In this document: positions 10,691 through 22,585 of the stretch, piece by piece
Layout of the letters: every line of letters begins with the position of its first letter
How positions within the stretch are numbered: the stretch's first letter is position 1
Assembly (NCBI GenBank): GCA_964006375.1
Contig: OZ023264.1
Coordinates: forward strand, 172,892,295 to 172,956,294
Source of the DNA: Tillus elongatus
Taxonomy: Eukaryota > Arthropoda > Insecta > Coleoptera > Cleridae
Reading direction: 5' to 3'
Length of the DNA stretch: 64,000 bases
Notes under the pieces: model-generated
The model's input: the letters and a program-made list of their open reading frames with translations, nothing else
Databases searched by the model: none
Told to the model about the DNA's origin: nothing
Program-made: the position numbers and the translations under genes

Positions 10691-11143
10691 GAGGTCGGAG
10701 ACCTGCTTTAATCTTCTGGTCGACAAATTTATGACCCTTATCTAATATAGGTTTAAAAGGACCCGAGTTATTTAAAGTATCAGCACGTTTCCCTTCGATC
10801 TAGAAATTTACTATCTGGATATTGGATCATGCCGACAGACATCTGGTGAGATAAACAACATCAACTCAACTCATCTTTTTTAAATAGAAAACTAAAACCC
10901 AGGTGTCTGTCTCACCATGTTAACTCTAACAAAGGATAAATAATCCAACTAAAATACTACACAAAAACTATATTTATATTGATTTTAATTCTACGTGAAA
11001 GTATTTATATTGACTACATAGATACGACAAACCGAACAGGTCTTTAAGTCGTGACAAACATAGAGATTAGTATATGTATAAACCGGCCGAGTTGTTGACA
11101 ATAATTTATTATTCTACCAGACAAATTAGGAGTGTTTAAGCGG
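10691..11143. other. Region between LINE copy B and Penelope relic
   Basis: No convincing frame is visible. Part of it may be the 3' flank of the Penelope-like relic, but I see no feature that proves this. Confidence 0.4.
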
Positions 11144-12240
11144 TCAAATGCAAAGAGAAAATAAAGGGCTTGATATTACAGGTGCCGCACGATTTAAGGA
11201 AGTTTTGTTCTTAATATACCTTAATATAAAAATACTTTCTAATGAATCAATCATAGTTTGATGTCTAACATTTTTGACAAGTTTCAAGTTTTCTTTGTTG
11301 TTATTATTATCCCATATATGTTGTGCCACACATGATTTGTCCACCGTACCATATCGTAACTGTGCGAGATGTTCACGAAATCTGGTGGCTATGTTTCTCC
11401 TAGTTTGACCCACTTATTTAAGATCACAATATTTGCAACTAATCTCATCAAAGCCGGACATTTCAGTGACTTTGTCTTTGTCTTTCGTATTACCCAACAA
11501 TTTTTAAAAAATTACATTTCGTCGAAAACGTCAAATGTAAATCGGCTTTCTTAAAAATACTTTCCAAACCCTTTGTGATTCGTGACTCATAAGGTAAACT
11601 CACAATTTTTTTTCTATTTTATCATTCTTAAATATCGTACATTCAGATATCACCTTCTTTGTTCTACGTTCTGTGTTTGTTAATTAATTTGTCTATTAAA
11701 CCATCCGAGTAACCGTTATATCTCGCCACATTTTTTATGTATTTTAATTCTGTATTAAATCTATTTTTACTCAACGGAAATTTCATCAATCTATTTACTA
11801 AGAAATTTAAACTAGCCGTTTTTTGTGCAAACGTATGATGCGAGTCGTTAGGAATATAACTAATAGTAGCCGTTTCCTTCCTATAGAGATCGAATTCAAG
11901 CGAGCCATTATTTTTGTTTTTAATAACTAGTACATCTAGGAACGAAAGCTTATTGTTGATTTCTATTTCGTGGGTAAATTTTATTGAATTAAATTGACTA
12001 TTTAGTTTTTCAGTAAATTCTTCATCCTTACATGTATTTGTGTCAAACACTGCAAAAATATCATCGACATAACGAAACCAAACTCTAGGGAAATACCCAT
12101 TTTTATTTTTTAAATCCGTCTCAAATCTACTCATAAACAAATCTGCAATAAAAGGCGATAATGGATTGCCCACAGCTGTGCCTTCAGTTTGTTAAAAAAA
12201 CTCATTGTTAAATTGGAAAATTTTGGTATCTAAAATACCA
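11144..12240 (-). pseudogene. Penelope-like element: RT and GIY-YIG endonuclease relic
   Basis: Penelope-like elements encode a telomerase-related reverse transcriptase fused to a GIY-YIG nuclease. On the minus strand, from 12225, comes FQFNNEFF, a stop, then QTEGTAVGNPLSPFIAD. The catalytic RYVDDIFAVF follows, then NKLSFLDVLV and the thumb region ending near 11664. A frameshifted linker with a C-x2-C pair (SCKYCD) leads to VGQTRRNIATRFREHL of the endonuclease (11413 onwards), which ends at 11144. The N-terminal half of the RT is absent. Several stops and shifts show it is dead. Elements of this class often carry hammerhead ribozymes, which matters for the motifs at 2.8 and 22.6 kb. Confidence 0.88.
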
Positions 12241-13350
12241 AAGGAATGATTGAATTTTCCCATTTGAGGAAGTGTCAAAGCCCTTTAGGCTAAAGTCATA
12301 TTAATAATAATAATCATACTAATAATTATGATTATAATAATAAACTAAACCTCACTCGAAGCTATTTCTTAATAAAAATTTGTGGTAAATGATACATTAT
12401 AAGACAAACTCGATTCCTTTTAAGTACAAAAGTCTGATAATACCACTAAATGAAAATATTAGATTAACTTGTATGACATTAAACAGTACACATAATTTTA
12501 TAATTAGATTTCAGGAATTAAATTATGTAGCTAGTAATTAAAAGCTGTTCAGTCTTTTGTAAGGAATGTATTTCCTCACCCTGCTCATAAGGCTATTTTA
12601 TTATAAAAATTCTCTGTAGGAATTAAATGGACACGGCAATATGTGAACAAGTTTTACTTAAGTTTCACATATGTGGTGTCATTAGATCTAAAGTGTCAAG
12701 CGATGAGCGTTTAAAAATTCTTTACTTAAAGATAGTGGTGCGGGGTGTGTGGAGTTACAATATATCTCTCTTAGATTGAAGGGCCTCGCGCTGCTCATGC
12801 TGCAGTTATCTGTACACTTGAGAAATAGTTCGAAGAAACATTCTGGGGGATGTTTTTGTCATCCATCTAGGTTAACATTTGTACGTTAGCCATGACCAGG
12901 GCTGCATTAAAATATGCTCGATATTAGTGAAATTTACAGTGCACGTTATATATAAATTTATTCAGGTGAGTTATTGCTCATTGAACATTACTTGTTGTTT
13001 GTTTATTGTACCTGTTCTTATTTGTTTAAGTTATACATTGAGAAATAATTTCAATAAGTATTTGATTGGGGATAGCTTTAGGAAAATCATTTAATAACTA
13101 ATTTATATGAAAATAAATTGTAGCTAGAGTTCAAAGTCAGTTTATTATTTATACGAGGCTAAGTTATAAATTTAGAAGTAATTATCATATTCAAATAAAG
13201 GAGCTTTATGAAATGATTTCCAATATTCATGAATTAATTAAGAGTTGAATTATGTCCGTTTGGTTATAGTAAATAAAGTAGAGTCTGTTTTAAAGTAAAT
13301 TGATGATAGTTTGGAAGGTGTAAGGGACATTTTCGCTGTTTGCTCACCCA
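12241..13350. other. AT-rich stretch, nothing recognised
   Basis: Apart from a possible further remnant of the Penelope element just beyond 12240, I see no frame or repeat to report. Confidence 0.45.
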
Positions 13351-13399
13351 GTAGGGCGTCGTACTGGTAGAGGCGTTTGGGTTTAGACCCAGGTTACCT

Positions 13400-13810
13400 A
13401 ACCACAACACGGTGGATTTTTGTGGCATCGTCACATTATGGTGGGGGTACAGCAGTATCCATTGCACCCGCCCGTGGCGATGCGGTGGATATTGGAGAAG
13501 GGCACATTGCTGTGTTCGCCCTTTGTGTCCATTGCACTTTCTCAGTATTCATGAGTGTGAACCGTTGTTGTATTTGTCGATCTGGTAGCTTGTCCAAGAC
13601 ACTGTGGCCAGTTCACCCGTTGGTCTCATTGCACGGTCAGTCCCAGTGGGGGAGTTGAGGTACTCGGATAAGGGCACAGTGTTGAGCTAGTCCATTGTGT
13701 CCATTGCACGTCTCGGTATTCAACTCTGTCAATACGAGCACTCTAGGTGAGGTATTGAACTGTGCCTCATTGCACACCTGGAAGCCGGCACGGACCTAGT
13801 GTTCGGGTAC
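13400..13810. repeat. GC-richer patch with recurring CATTGCAC
   Basis: The octamer CATTGCAC occurs about five times in roughly 300 bp (near 13460, 13530, 13627, 13703 and 13768), with loosely similar surroundings. This suggests a decayed tandem repeat with units near 70-100 bp. No protein is recognised in any frame. Confidence 0.5.
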
Positions 13811-13854
13811 AGCGCCCAACAAAACACACAGGCTAAACTATTGTTTTAGAAATT

Positions 13855-13985
13855 ATTATTTAAGTAACTAATGTTTGAATAATTGTTGTTTGAGTAATTA
13901 TTATTTGAGTAACTATCGTGTGGGTAACTACTTGAGTAATTATTGTCTGAGTAAATATTGTTTGAGAAACTAATGGTTGAGCATT
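13855..13985. repeat. Short tandem repeat, about 18-bp unit
   Basis: Degenerate copies of TTGAGTAATTATTGT follow one another about seven times. Confidence 0.7.
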
Positions 13986-14048
13986 TTGAGACATTGTTGA
14001 GAAGCAGTTTTGAGGCACTGATGTGCGCTGTTGAGAGAGTATAATGTG

Positions 14049-14190
14049 GCTCAGTGGAGCCTTGAGTATGAACTGCTAGTAATGTTGGAGTTGCTCAGTG
14101 GAGCGTTATGTCGAAACTTCTCTTAATGTTAGTTTGCTCAGTGGAGCTTTAAGTATAAATAGTTATTGATGTCGAGTCGCTCAGTGGAGC
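14049..14190. repeat. Tandem repeat of about 43 bp, four units
   Basis: The dodecamer GCTCAGTGGAGC, itself a tiny hairpin (GCTC/GAGC), occurs exactly at 14049, 14093, 14135 and 14179. Spacing is 44, 42 and 44 bp, with partly conserved sequence between. Confidence 0.85.
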
Positions 14191-14399
14191 GTGTAATTGG
14201 TAACTGTTTGATGAGCTAATAATTGAATGCCCCTCGTATATATGTTAGGTTGTACTCTAGATGAACAATGGTGTGTTCAGGTATATTTTTAATTACAGGT
14301 TAGTGATGTTGTTACTGGACACATTTGGCACCCGCTCGCCCGACTCATTACGCCTGTACATTAAGACTTCGCCATCATTCTGACAAGTAATAAACCTTT

Positions 14400-16045
14400 T
14401 GCCTTTTGCATGATTACTCTTAAGTAGATAACACAACTGCTAAGTAATATATCGACTGGTGATTGATTGTTAAGCTATGTAATTATATTGTGACCGTTAG
14501 TCGATTGTTATTATTATAATAGGTTACTTATATTGTTTACTAAGAGGGTTGTAACCTTGTGTCCTTGAAGGGTTGCGTTTACTATTATTCAATATATCTT
14601 TAGAAAAAAAAAACTTGACCCTTACACTTTTATTTTGTTTTAGCGGCAATTATGTTTATATAGGTAGATAACTTATCTGGTAAAATTATTTTGACTAAGG
14701 CAACAATTATTGTACAACTGAAACAATAAGCAATGCTGACAACCGCAAAAAAAAAGGTGAGATGTGGAACAGACAAGGACGATTCGGATGGAGTTCCGAG
14801 ACAGTGATTCCGTTGTACGCATCTCACATGTCCCTTTAAAAATATATAGGTATATGTGTTCTAGCGACGAACAGCAAGGTCATAAAACTTCCGCAAGACT
14901 TCTAGATTCGCAAAGCTTGCGAACCCCTCTCTCTATCTCTCTCTCTCTGAGACCTATCTTCCAACGAACGCGACACATATGGTGATGCAGAGCTGGGTTT
15001 CTGAATTTGCTACAACCAGCAACGGAGATTTCTACTATTTGTCACTTCAAGAATCGAGAAACGGTTTTAGTTTCTCACGTAGCGACATGCAAGAATGGTT
15101 TTCCTTTTGCGCCTCTTCACTTTTGGGTAAATAGTGCATCGATATAGTGCGCGCTGTGTTGCTCCCAGCAGACATGAGAATTTGCAGTGGCAGTTTTATT
15201 TAGAAAACTTTTATCCCACTTTTTTATTTATTCATGGAAATTTGGCAGTTTGTGTTGCCATGTCGTTTTAAATTGCATTCTATAGTTTAGTGCTGGTAGA
15301 TTTTCCATTAATAAGTTAGCACATAAGTTAGCTACAAAAGCCACTGATAAAATTCGTAAATATAATACGTAATATTTATGAAAATTACGTTGGAACCCAT
15401 TACCTTTCCATCCAAAAAAATGGTTATTTTTACCCAATAAATATATTCAAAAAGCAGTAAGTGGTTATATAAAACGTTATATAAAGCCAAACAAACAATA
15501 CCCGTCATCTAAAATAATCTATAGTCGGTTTGTTTCACTGAAGCACAAACAGCAATTGGTATATTTATTAATTGCTAAACCATACACCATAGAGAACTTT
15601 TTTCTCTGTAAGACATTAAATATTCAGCCAGAAAGCTTGATCGTCTATCATTTTATATGTATCGTAGTTTAAGGGCAATTTTGTAACCGACATATTTTTT
15701 ACACTTCAAAAGTTCCTAACACCGTCAGCATGCGGCCCTTAAGAAATCAGTTATTAGTTTTAAGTATTTGGAGCATGTCCTGATTGGTTTGTATTTTTTA
15801 TGGCGAAGAGATCACTTAGGATCAAAATTGACAACAGTATCTCAAATTAATATATTGTTAAATTAGGAGTATCGTACAGCACAGTACTTGGACCACTAAA
15901 AATACCAAGCTCGCAACTTGCCCTGTTGATAATAAACTTCATTCGACATATCAATAAGAACAAATAGCATGCGTGCTTTTTAAGTAACAAATCATAATAA
16001 TAACGAGTGGGATAATAACTCCTCTTCAACCTGTATTCTGAAAGC
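14400..16045. other. AT-rich stretch with a small (CT)n tract
   Basis: The only notable item is a CT-rich run near 14926-14950. I see no coding region that looks real. Confidence 0.45.
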
Positions 16046-16919
16046 ATCTTTCAGGAGGCACTCGAAGAACGAGACCTAGGTATCAAGGCGAATGGAGTGT
16101 GGATCAACAACATACGGTACGCAGACGACACAGTCCTAATTACAGACAACATGTAAGACTTGCAGGATCTTCTTAATGCTATAGGGGACAGTAGCAAAAA
16201 CTTGGGCCTTAATATCAACACCAAGAAGACAAAATTCATGATAGTTTCTCGCAAGCCGGAAGAACATCAAAATGCAAGCCTAACACACAACAGATGCCTA
16301 GTAGAACGGGTATATAAATTTAAATATTTAGGCACGTGCCTGTGTGAAAACTGGACGTCTGAAGCGGAGATCAGATTCCGAATCGAAATGGCCCGAAACA
16401 CATTTATGAAATTCAGGAAAGTTCCTACCAACACTGATTTTGACCTCAACCTAAGAATTAGATTTGTAAAATGTTACGTGTGGTCAGTGTTACTATATAG
16501 TGTGGAGGGCTGGACGCTGAAGGTGAATACCATGAATAGACTTGAAGCATTCGAAATGTGGACATACAGACGTATACTCAAAGTCCCATGGACGGCCAGA
16601 AAAACAAATGAGCAGATCCTAAGAACGGTTAAAAAGAACGTGAACTGTTGAACACCATCAAGCGCAGAAAAACAGCATATCTGGGCTACGTAATATGGAA
16701 TGAAATATACCAATTCCTACAATTAGTAATCGATGGAAAGATCGAGGCGAAGAGAGGAGTCGGCATGAAGAGGACGTCATGGCTCAGAAACGTGAGAAAA
16801 TGGACAGGACTAAAAACTGTAGGACACCTATTCAGCGCCATCAAAAATAGGGAAGAATGGGCACATGTGATCGAGAATATCCATTAATGGATAAGCAATG
16901 GAAGAAGAAGAAGAAGGGA
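16046..16919 (+). pseudogene. RTE-clade LINE, 3' fragment
   Basis: This is the end of an RTE-type reverse transcriptase. It opens with the palm motif IRYADDTVLIT near 16110, hits a stop at 16156, then reads LGLNINTKKTKFMIVSRK, VYKFKYLGT, VWSVLLYSVEGWTL and LEAFEMWTYRRILKVPW. A frameshift near 16635 moves into a second frame with KRRKTAYLGYV and SWLRNVRKWTG, ending at 16887. The element closes with a (GAA)n tail at about 16902-16916; short simple-repeat tails are typical of RTE. It abuts a mariner relic, probably its insertion site. Confidence 0.9.
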
Positions 16920-16923
16920 TGTG

Positions 16924-18078
16924 TTACCTTGCATTGCTCAATATGGAATCAGAATTGAAGAAAATGGGTAAGCCATACTCCTTACTGAGTCTTACTTTGT
17001 CTCTTAGAAAAAACTTTAAAATAAAACTTTCATGTCTACGTACCTTTATTGCACAGAATACGTTGATGGACCACCTATTTTGAAATCCTCTTCGCCAAGT
17101 TACATGAGGTTTTTTGGAAGCCCAGTCATGACAATTGTGTCTATTGAACATTCCGTTATTAGTGAATTTCGCCTCATCAACCCAAATGACATTATTCCAA
17201 ATATTCTCATCCTCATATTTCTGCATTATAAGCCATTCACAAAATTGTGTCTTTTTTCTAAATCAGTGCCTACCAGGGCATGTACTGTGCTGTAGCAGCA
17301 AGGTCTACATTTATGTTTTTTCAAAATTCTTTGAATCGTTGAAAATGAGAGTCGCAAGTCAAGCGTTAATTCTCTGATAAAGGCATTAGTATATGCAGTC
17401 AGAAACGCTTTACCTCATTCTCTTCGTTATCAACTTCACGTTTTACTCTGACATTTTTGCTGTAAATTATCCATGTGGTTGTAAGTTTCTCATAACGGCA
17501 TCAATAGTCTTGTGGGAAGGTGAAGGTAAATCTGGATATCGTTCTGCAAATACATAACATGTTCTTGTTAACATCCGTCGGCATTCTCCGTGAATTAGTA
17601 GCAGATTGATAAAATCCTGATTTGAGTATCCATTATAAGCCATTCGCAAAATTGTCTCTATTTTCTAAATCAGTGCCTACCAGGGCATGTACTGTGCTGT
17701 AGCAGTAAGGTCTACATTTATGTTTTTTCAAAATTCTTCGAATCGTTGAAAATGAGAGTCGCAAGTGAAGCGTTAATTCTGTGATAAAGACATTAGTATA
17801 TTCAGTCAGAAACGCTAAAACTTTTACCTCATTCTCTTCGTTATCAACTTCACATTTTACTCTGACATTTTTGCTGTAAATTATCCATGTAGTTGTAAGT
17901 TTCTCATAACGGCATCAATAGTCTTGTGGGAAGGTGAAGGTAAATCTGGATATCGTTCTGCAAATACATAACATGTTCTTGTTAACATCCGTCGGCATTC
18001 TCCGTGAATTAGTAGCAGATTGATAACATCCTGATTTGAGTGTCCAGATCTTGCCATTTCCTTTTTTGAGATCAAACT
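16924..18078 (-). pseudogene. Mariner transposase relic with duplicated N-terminus
   Basis: Read on the minus strand, it starts near 18060 with an N-terminal DUF4817-like helix-turn-helix (LIHGECRRMLTRTCYVFAER). That segment then repeats: the block 17638-18058 and the block 17224-17637 are the same sequence, and each carries the domain (17881-18075 and 17467-17649). After the second copy comes the catalytic region around VIWVDEAKFTNNGMFNRHNC (17226 downwards), which holds the first catalytic aspartate. The second and third catalytic residues are missing because the element stops where the RTE tail begins. The motifs resemble the DD41D transposases elsewhere here, but it is a different subfamily. 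Confidence 0.8.
17224..18058. repeat. Tandem duplication, about 410-bp unit
   Basis: Two head-to-tail copies, starting CATTATAAGCCATTC at 17224 and 17631, offset by 407 bp at the left and 414 bp at the right because of small indels. They agree closely over their whole length. The unit holds the transposase N-terminal coding part. Confidence 0.93.
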
Positions 18079-18099
18079 TAATTTTTGTGCAGAAAAGTA

Positions 18100-18829
18100 A
18101 AATTCACTTAGTTGTATTACTCAACTCAAAACTGTCAAATTTGGTTACTGTTCAAGTTTACTATTTCCATGGCATTCTACAGCAATTATAATACATACCC
18201 ATATTGCATATTTCAAAGCTGAATATATCAAAAACCGTACGGTTTGGGTATATGGAATTAATGACAAAATTCGAATAGTAGTACAAGATCTTGCCAATGG
18301 CATTACAATATTCAGGGTGATCCATTTGAAAAAAATTATATATCCGCGCACATGCGTTTTTAATCACCTGTAGAAAACAATCAATTTGTCGGAAGATTGT
18401 GTTTACTAAGTTAAAATATGGAATAATAAAAAAATGCATAACAAAGAACTTCCAAATTGTATCAATTAATAAAATATAGGGCGTTGAAAGGGACATTTTT
18501 GCAATAAAAATGGCCATGTCTCGTGAAGCACTCAGTATAAAGTAGCAAAATTGTATATTGGGAGAATCGTCAAGATCAGCTGTATCCGAATCTTTAATAA
18601 TATATAGGGTATTCCATTTAAAATAACCGAATTAGTGTCAACTTCCGGTATAACCAGAAGTCGCAGGATGTTCGAAATTTTTGAGATGGATTGAACATAT
18701 TGAAAGTCCTCATACTACAAATTTTCAGAATCCAAATCAGTCTGGTTTCTCCTAAACGTCTAATTGGAACTTGTAAAGAATCATTTTATATAGAGACATC
18801 AGAATAGTCTAGCGATATTTTAAAAAACT
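18100..18829. other. Non-coding stretch with possible mariner end
   Basis: TATATAGGGTATTCCATTTAAAAT near 18601 looks like a solitary mariner terminus next to TA. At 18805-18825 a sequence like the Tc1 terminus (AGTCTAGCGATATTTTAAAA) precedes the MITE, as it does at 56.02 kb. No coding region is seen. Confidence 0.5.
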
Positions 18830-19136
18830 CTGGACGCAGAAAGTGCGTTATGGTAGTGAATTTTCATTAAAATGTTTTTAATAACAAATATGTATGCTTT
18901 TTAAGAAAGCAGGCATCAAATTTGGTTACCAGTATAACGTATATACTAAAAACAATGTGCCATGTTTCATCAAAATAACTTTATTGTGTGAAAATGTACA
19001 AAAATTTCCAAAAGTAAACTTAAAGTGTTCCCGAACACGTTTCTTGATCAACCTTATAGGTTAATAGCAAATTGAGCTGTTCAAATATGAAACATTTGAT
19101 CAAAATTCGCTACCATAACGCACTTGGTGCGTCCAG
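18830..19136 (+). mobile_element. Inverted-repeat MITE, copy 2 (both ends present)
   Basis: 307 bp with terminal repeats of about 38 bp: CTGGACGCAGAAAGTGCG at the left and its complement, ending GTCCAG, at the right. It has no open frame. Internal sequence is shared with the other four copies. Confidence 0.88.
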
Positions 19137-19930
19137 AATTTCTTTTCTTACAAACATGCATTATATTTCGATGGAAAATGCAAAAATGCAATAACATAAG
19201 GCGTGTTTAATAAAAAAAAAAAGGAAATTCGTATCACCAACGACTTATGGGCCACCCCGTGATTGTAACAATAATTTTTTAAGATGTAGCTCAAGGCACC
19301 CTATAATTAATATATACACATTTTTTTCATATCTTATATAATAACGGATATATTGAGCTTTATTGATTTTTTACGAAAATTCGACAAAAATTATATACCA
19401 TTAAACGATAAACTCTATAGCTAAGGCTACTGCCAATCATCAGAGAAAGGGTCTTTTGAAATGAATTTTCTGCAAATATTTTAGTAAAATGAAGGACAAT
19501 GACGGTTGAAACTAAGACTTTAGGGCTTGTAAAACATCCTTCTTGAGACATTTTATTTCTAGAGCCCGTATTAGATTCAAGTTATTTGCCTAAATGTTGC
19601 CAATTTTGACATTTTAAATCGCCACTTTGACGTTTTGAGGAAAACCCCAATTTATTTTTCTTTAAATGCCTATAACTTTTTTGTCTTTTGACCTACATAG
19701 CTAAATTTTGGTAGGTAACTTACATATAACGATATAAACTGCGTGCCAAATTTGGTTGCCCTTACTTTGTTAATTCCGGAGATATAAATTTTTTTCGAAA
19801 GAAAATACAATATTTTCCGGGAAAACCTGGGCAGATTTTCTTGGCTAACGAACTTATCCAAGCCATTTGCAAAAGGAATTTTCTCACCAAATTTAATCAA
19901 AATCGGCCCATTATTTTTTGAGTTATCGGT

Positions 19931-19933
<3 letters not shown>
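19137..19933 (+). repeat. Conserved block of composite repeat family
   Basis: This block follows the MITE and leads up to (TA)n. It matches 56370-57161 almost base for base, and parts of it match 23155-23423, 24255-24509, 53440-54380 and, inverted, 62518-62790 and 63601-63890. It ends with TTTTTGAGTTATCGGTGTGA immediately before (TA)n. No protein is encoded. Confidence 0.88.

Positions 19934-20007
<74 letters not shown>
19934..20007. repeat. (TA)n microsatellite inside composite repeat
   Basis: A 74-bp TA tract between the conserved block and the hairpin end. Confidence 0.97.
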
Positions 20008-20009
<2 letters not shown>

Positions 20010-20140
20010 ATATAAAAATTGAAACTGACCCCGGATATGTTTTCTGGGGGGCCTAATTAGCGCTCATTTGAAGAAATTTTCTCAAAATTCAAAAGTCGGG
20101 ATCTCCTCATTAGTGATTTTTTTTAAAGAAAATTCACTAA
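20008..20140 (+). repeat. Hairpin end of composite repeat
   Basis: Starts AAAAATTGAAACTGACCCC and ends with a palindrome at 20110-20140 (TTAGTGA...TTCACTAA). Tc1-related sequence begins directly after it. Confidence 0.85.
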
Positions 20141-20256
20141 AAATGCACGTATTTTTTTCTTGATATGTTTTAAGAAGAAAACAAAAAACATATGGTATAT
20201 GTAAGTGTTTAATATTACATAAAATCAGATATTTTATTCAAAAAAACCTAGAAGAT

Positions 20257-20260
<4 letters not shown>

Positions 20261-20353
<93 letters not shown>

Positions 20354-20356
20354 CAT

Positions 20357-20428
<72 letters not shown>
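20261..20428. repeat. Compound (TA)n tract, 168 bp
   Basis: A TA tract interrupted once near 20340-20358 by ACATATACATATACATAGAT. It lies in the non-coding part of Tc1 copy A. The corresponding point in the fragment near 62270 has only a few TA units, so it expanded or inserted here. Confidence 0.95.
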
Positions 20429-20430
<2 letters not shown>

Positions 20431-20484
20431 TGAAACACACTATTTTAAGAATTTTTCAAAAACTTCCGAGTATGTGAAAAAAGT

Positions 20485-21487
20485 TTAATACAAATTATGA
20501 CCTCCACGTTGAGTAATTACAGCTCTACATCTATTGATCATAGACAAAATGAGATTGTTAAGGTCTCCTTGTGGTAAACGTGCCCACTCTGCTGCTTCTG
20601 GAACGTAAACGCATTGTTGATGTTACCCATAAGTGGAGTAATTCTTCGTAGAAGCATATCCCAGACATGCTCTATCGGATTCAGGTCCTGGGATTGTGCT
20701 GGCCATGGTAAAACTTCAATTCCTGCGTTATCCAACCAGTTGGTTACGATGCGTGCGGTATGTGGACGGGCATTATAATGCATTAGGCAGAAGTTTTGAC
20801 CAACAGAGGCTGCAAATGGATGCACGCAGGGTTGAAGAATGGTATCCAGATATAGCTGAGCTGTTAGGAAGCGATTTGGAAAAACGAGTTCAGTTCTGCC
20901 GCCAATAATTATTCCGCCCCATGCCATTATTGTACCACCTTTGTATGTATACACTTCCTGAATATGTTTTAAGCGTTCCGCATTTCCAGATCGTCTCCAC
21001 ACCCTTATTCGACGAGAATCCGTATGGAAACCAAACCTAGATTCGTCTGTGATTCAAACTGTAGCCCAGTTATCTGCAGTCCAATTTATATAATTTTGAC
21101 ACCAATCCAATCTTGCAGCGCGATTGCCTCTGGAAATAGGTGGACATCTGAGTGGACGTCTACTAGATAGGTTTGCTTCGTGAATACGATTTCTTACAGT
21201 ATCGCGGCTAATGGTTACATTATGCGCCCTTTTCAGAGTCGTAACCAATCCAGGTGCTGACTTCTGGCAGTTAAACATAAAAGTCTATCCTGACCTGCCG
21301 TCGTTGAGCGTCCTCGTCCTGGATGTTGCTCGGCCGGACTGCCAGTTTTCCTAAAATGCCTCCATAAACGACTTATCACACTTTGGGAAACATCCATCCG
21401 CTCAGCTACTTCATTCTGTCGCATGTCCGCTTGAAGAAGGCCTATCGCTCGATTCATTTGGTCTAAATCCAAATGTCGCCGTTCCAT
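20485..21487 (-). pseudogene. Tc1-like transposase (DD34E), inactivated
   Basis: The start is the ATG at 21487, giving MERRH as in copy B. The paired helix-turn-helix region (VSQSVISRLWRHFRKTG) is followed by a deletion/frameshift near 21240. The second frame, with ISRDTVRNRIHEANLSSRR, runs to a TGA just before ITDESR. The third frame contains the rest of the catalytic core. The second catalytic residue is lost: HDNARPH has become HYNARPH. Thirty-four residues separate it from the glutamate in LNPIEHVW. The C-terminus is again frameshifted and ends at 20485. It is clearly dead. Confidence 0.9.
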
Positions 21488-21756
21488 GGTAAAACATTAT
21501 ATTTTAGATGCAGCTACTAAACAACAACTGAGGAATGACTACATTCGAAACTAAATTCAACGGTACATATGAAAATTCTACTTTTATCATGTATCGGGTT
21601 TATCAATTTTGATATCATTTTAACTTTTTTTAACAACAGATGGTTATATATTGAATGATTGATTAAATACATACACCGTGAGTGCAATTTGACCGATAAT
21701 AAAATCAATTTGTTTCCTTTTTTGTATTATTTAAAAATATCCCTAGACTTTTCCGA

Positions 21757-22555
21757 TGTGTGTATTTACTAAAATAAAGAGTCACCCTGTATACTGTACC
21801 AGCCAACTTTACATAAAAAATCTAGCCTCAAAGAAGTCGCTTTCAAAACTGAAACCATTCTGCATGTAGTCCCCACAAGTCTGTCAGGTACTTTAAAAGA
21901 TATTTAAGATAATGTAAGCTAAAAGTGCAAACACCCACCCATCAATATTTTACAGCCTGCTTGTCTACATGTGTGGTAAAAGCTCTGGTAATTTTACACG
22001 CTTTGCCTTTATTATATTTTATTGAACACTAGCTCTCACCATACTTTCAACCTTATCACCCGTCTCCACCCTATTCTAAAATGACATTTATGACACAATC
22101 ATGGACATGCTCTTTAAGTTGAGTCACTTTTATGTTGTCATATCTAATGTACGTCAAAAATGAAAGATGTAAATCTGCAGAAATATGGAACAAAACAAGG
22201 TAGCTATCGTTAAATGCATCTGAATTTTATTAGATATTTCTGCAATAACATTTAAGGGCACTAAAAATAAAGGAATACAAGATAGCGCACTAGAAACAAT
22301 AAAAATAACGAGTCAGTAAAACAGTCAACTTGTAGTAGAGTTATGTTATGATCTGAACTTGTGTTGAGGTTGTTGAAAGAGTGATGTTGATGCATTAAGT
22401 GAGTTATACGCATCTTACACGAAATGTAGACATTCAAAGCTGAAAAGCTCAGAGCAGGCCGGATTTAGATGGCTCCATCGATTACATTTTTTATAGATCA
22501 CAAACCAGAGAAAAATATTTATGTTAAAATCTGAGTACTCAAGTAAAGAAGCATA
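21757..22555. other. Non-coding stretch, nothing recognised
   Basis: A mariner-end-like GTCACCCTGTATA is visible near 21781. Nothing else could be assigned before the retrozyme-like repeat. Confidence 0.45.
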
Positions 22556-22585
22556 AAAGCTAGATATATTCTCACCACAATTAGA

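Larger units (their letters stand above)
20141..21756 (-). mobile_element. Tc1-like element, copy A
   Basis: The right limit is a terminus-like CCCTAGACTTTTCCGA at 21741-21756. The same terminus recurs at 62408-62423. The left terminus has been lost against the hairpin end at 20140. The 5' UTR and coding region match copy B at 57.4-58.6 kb. A long (TA)n block lies in the 3' non-coding part. Confidence 0.8.

Noticed and set aside
14049..14190. CRISPR-like array
   Set aside because: The 12-bp repeats are too short, spacers are partly conserved, and the genome is plainly eukaryotic.
14320..14350. Primer-binding site of an LTR retrotransposon (TTTGGCACCCGCTCGCCC)
   Set aside because: No LTR pair, polypurine tract or gag/pol frame could be found around it.
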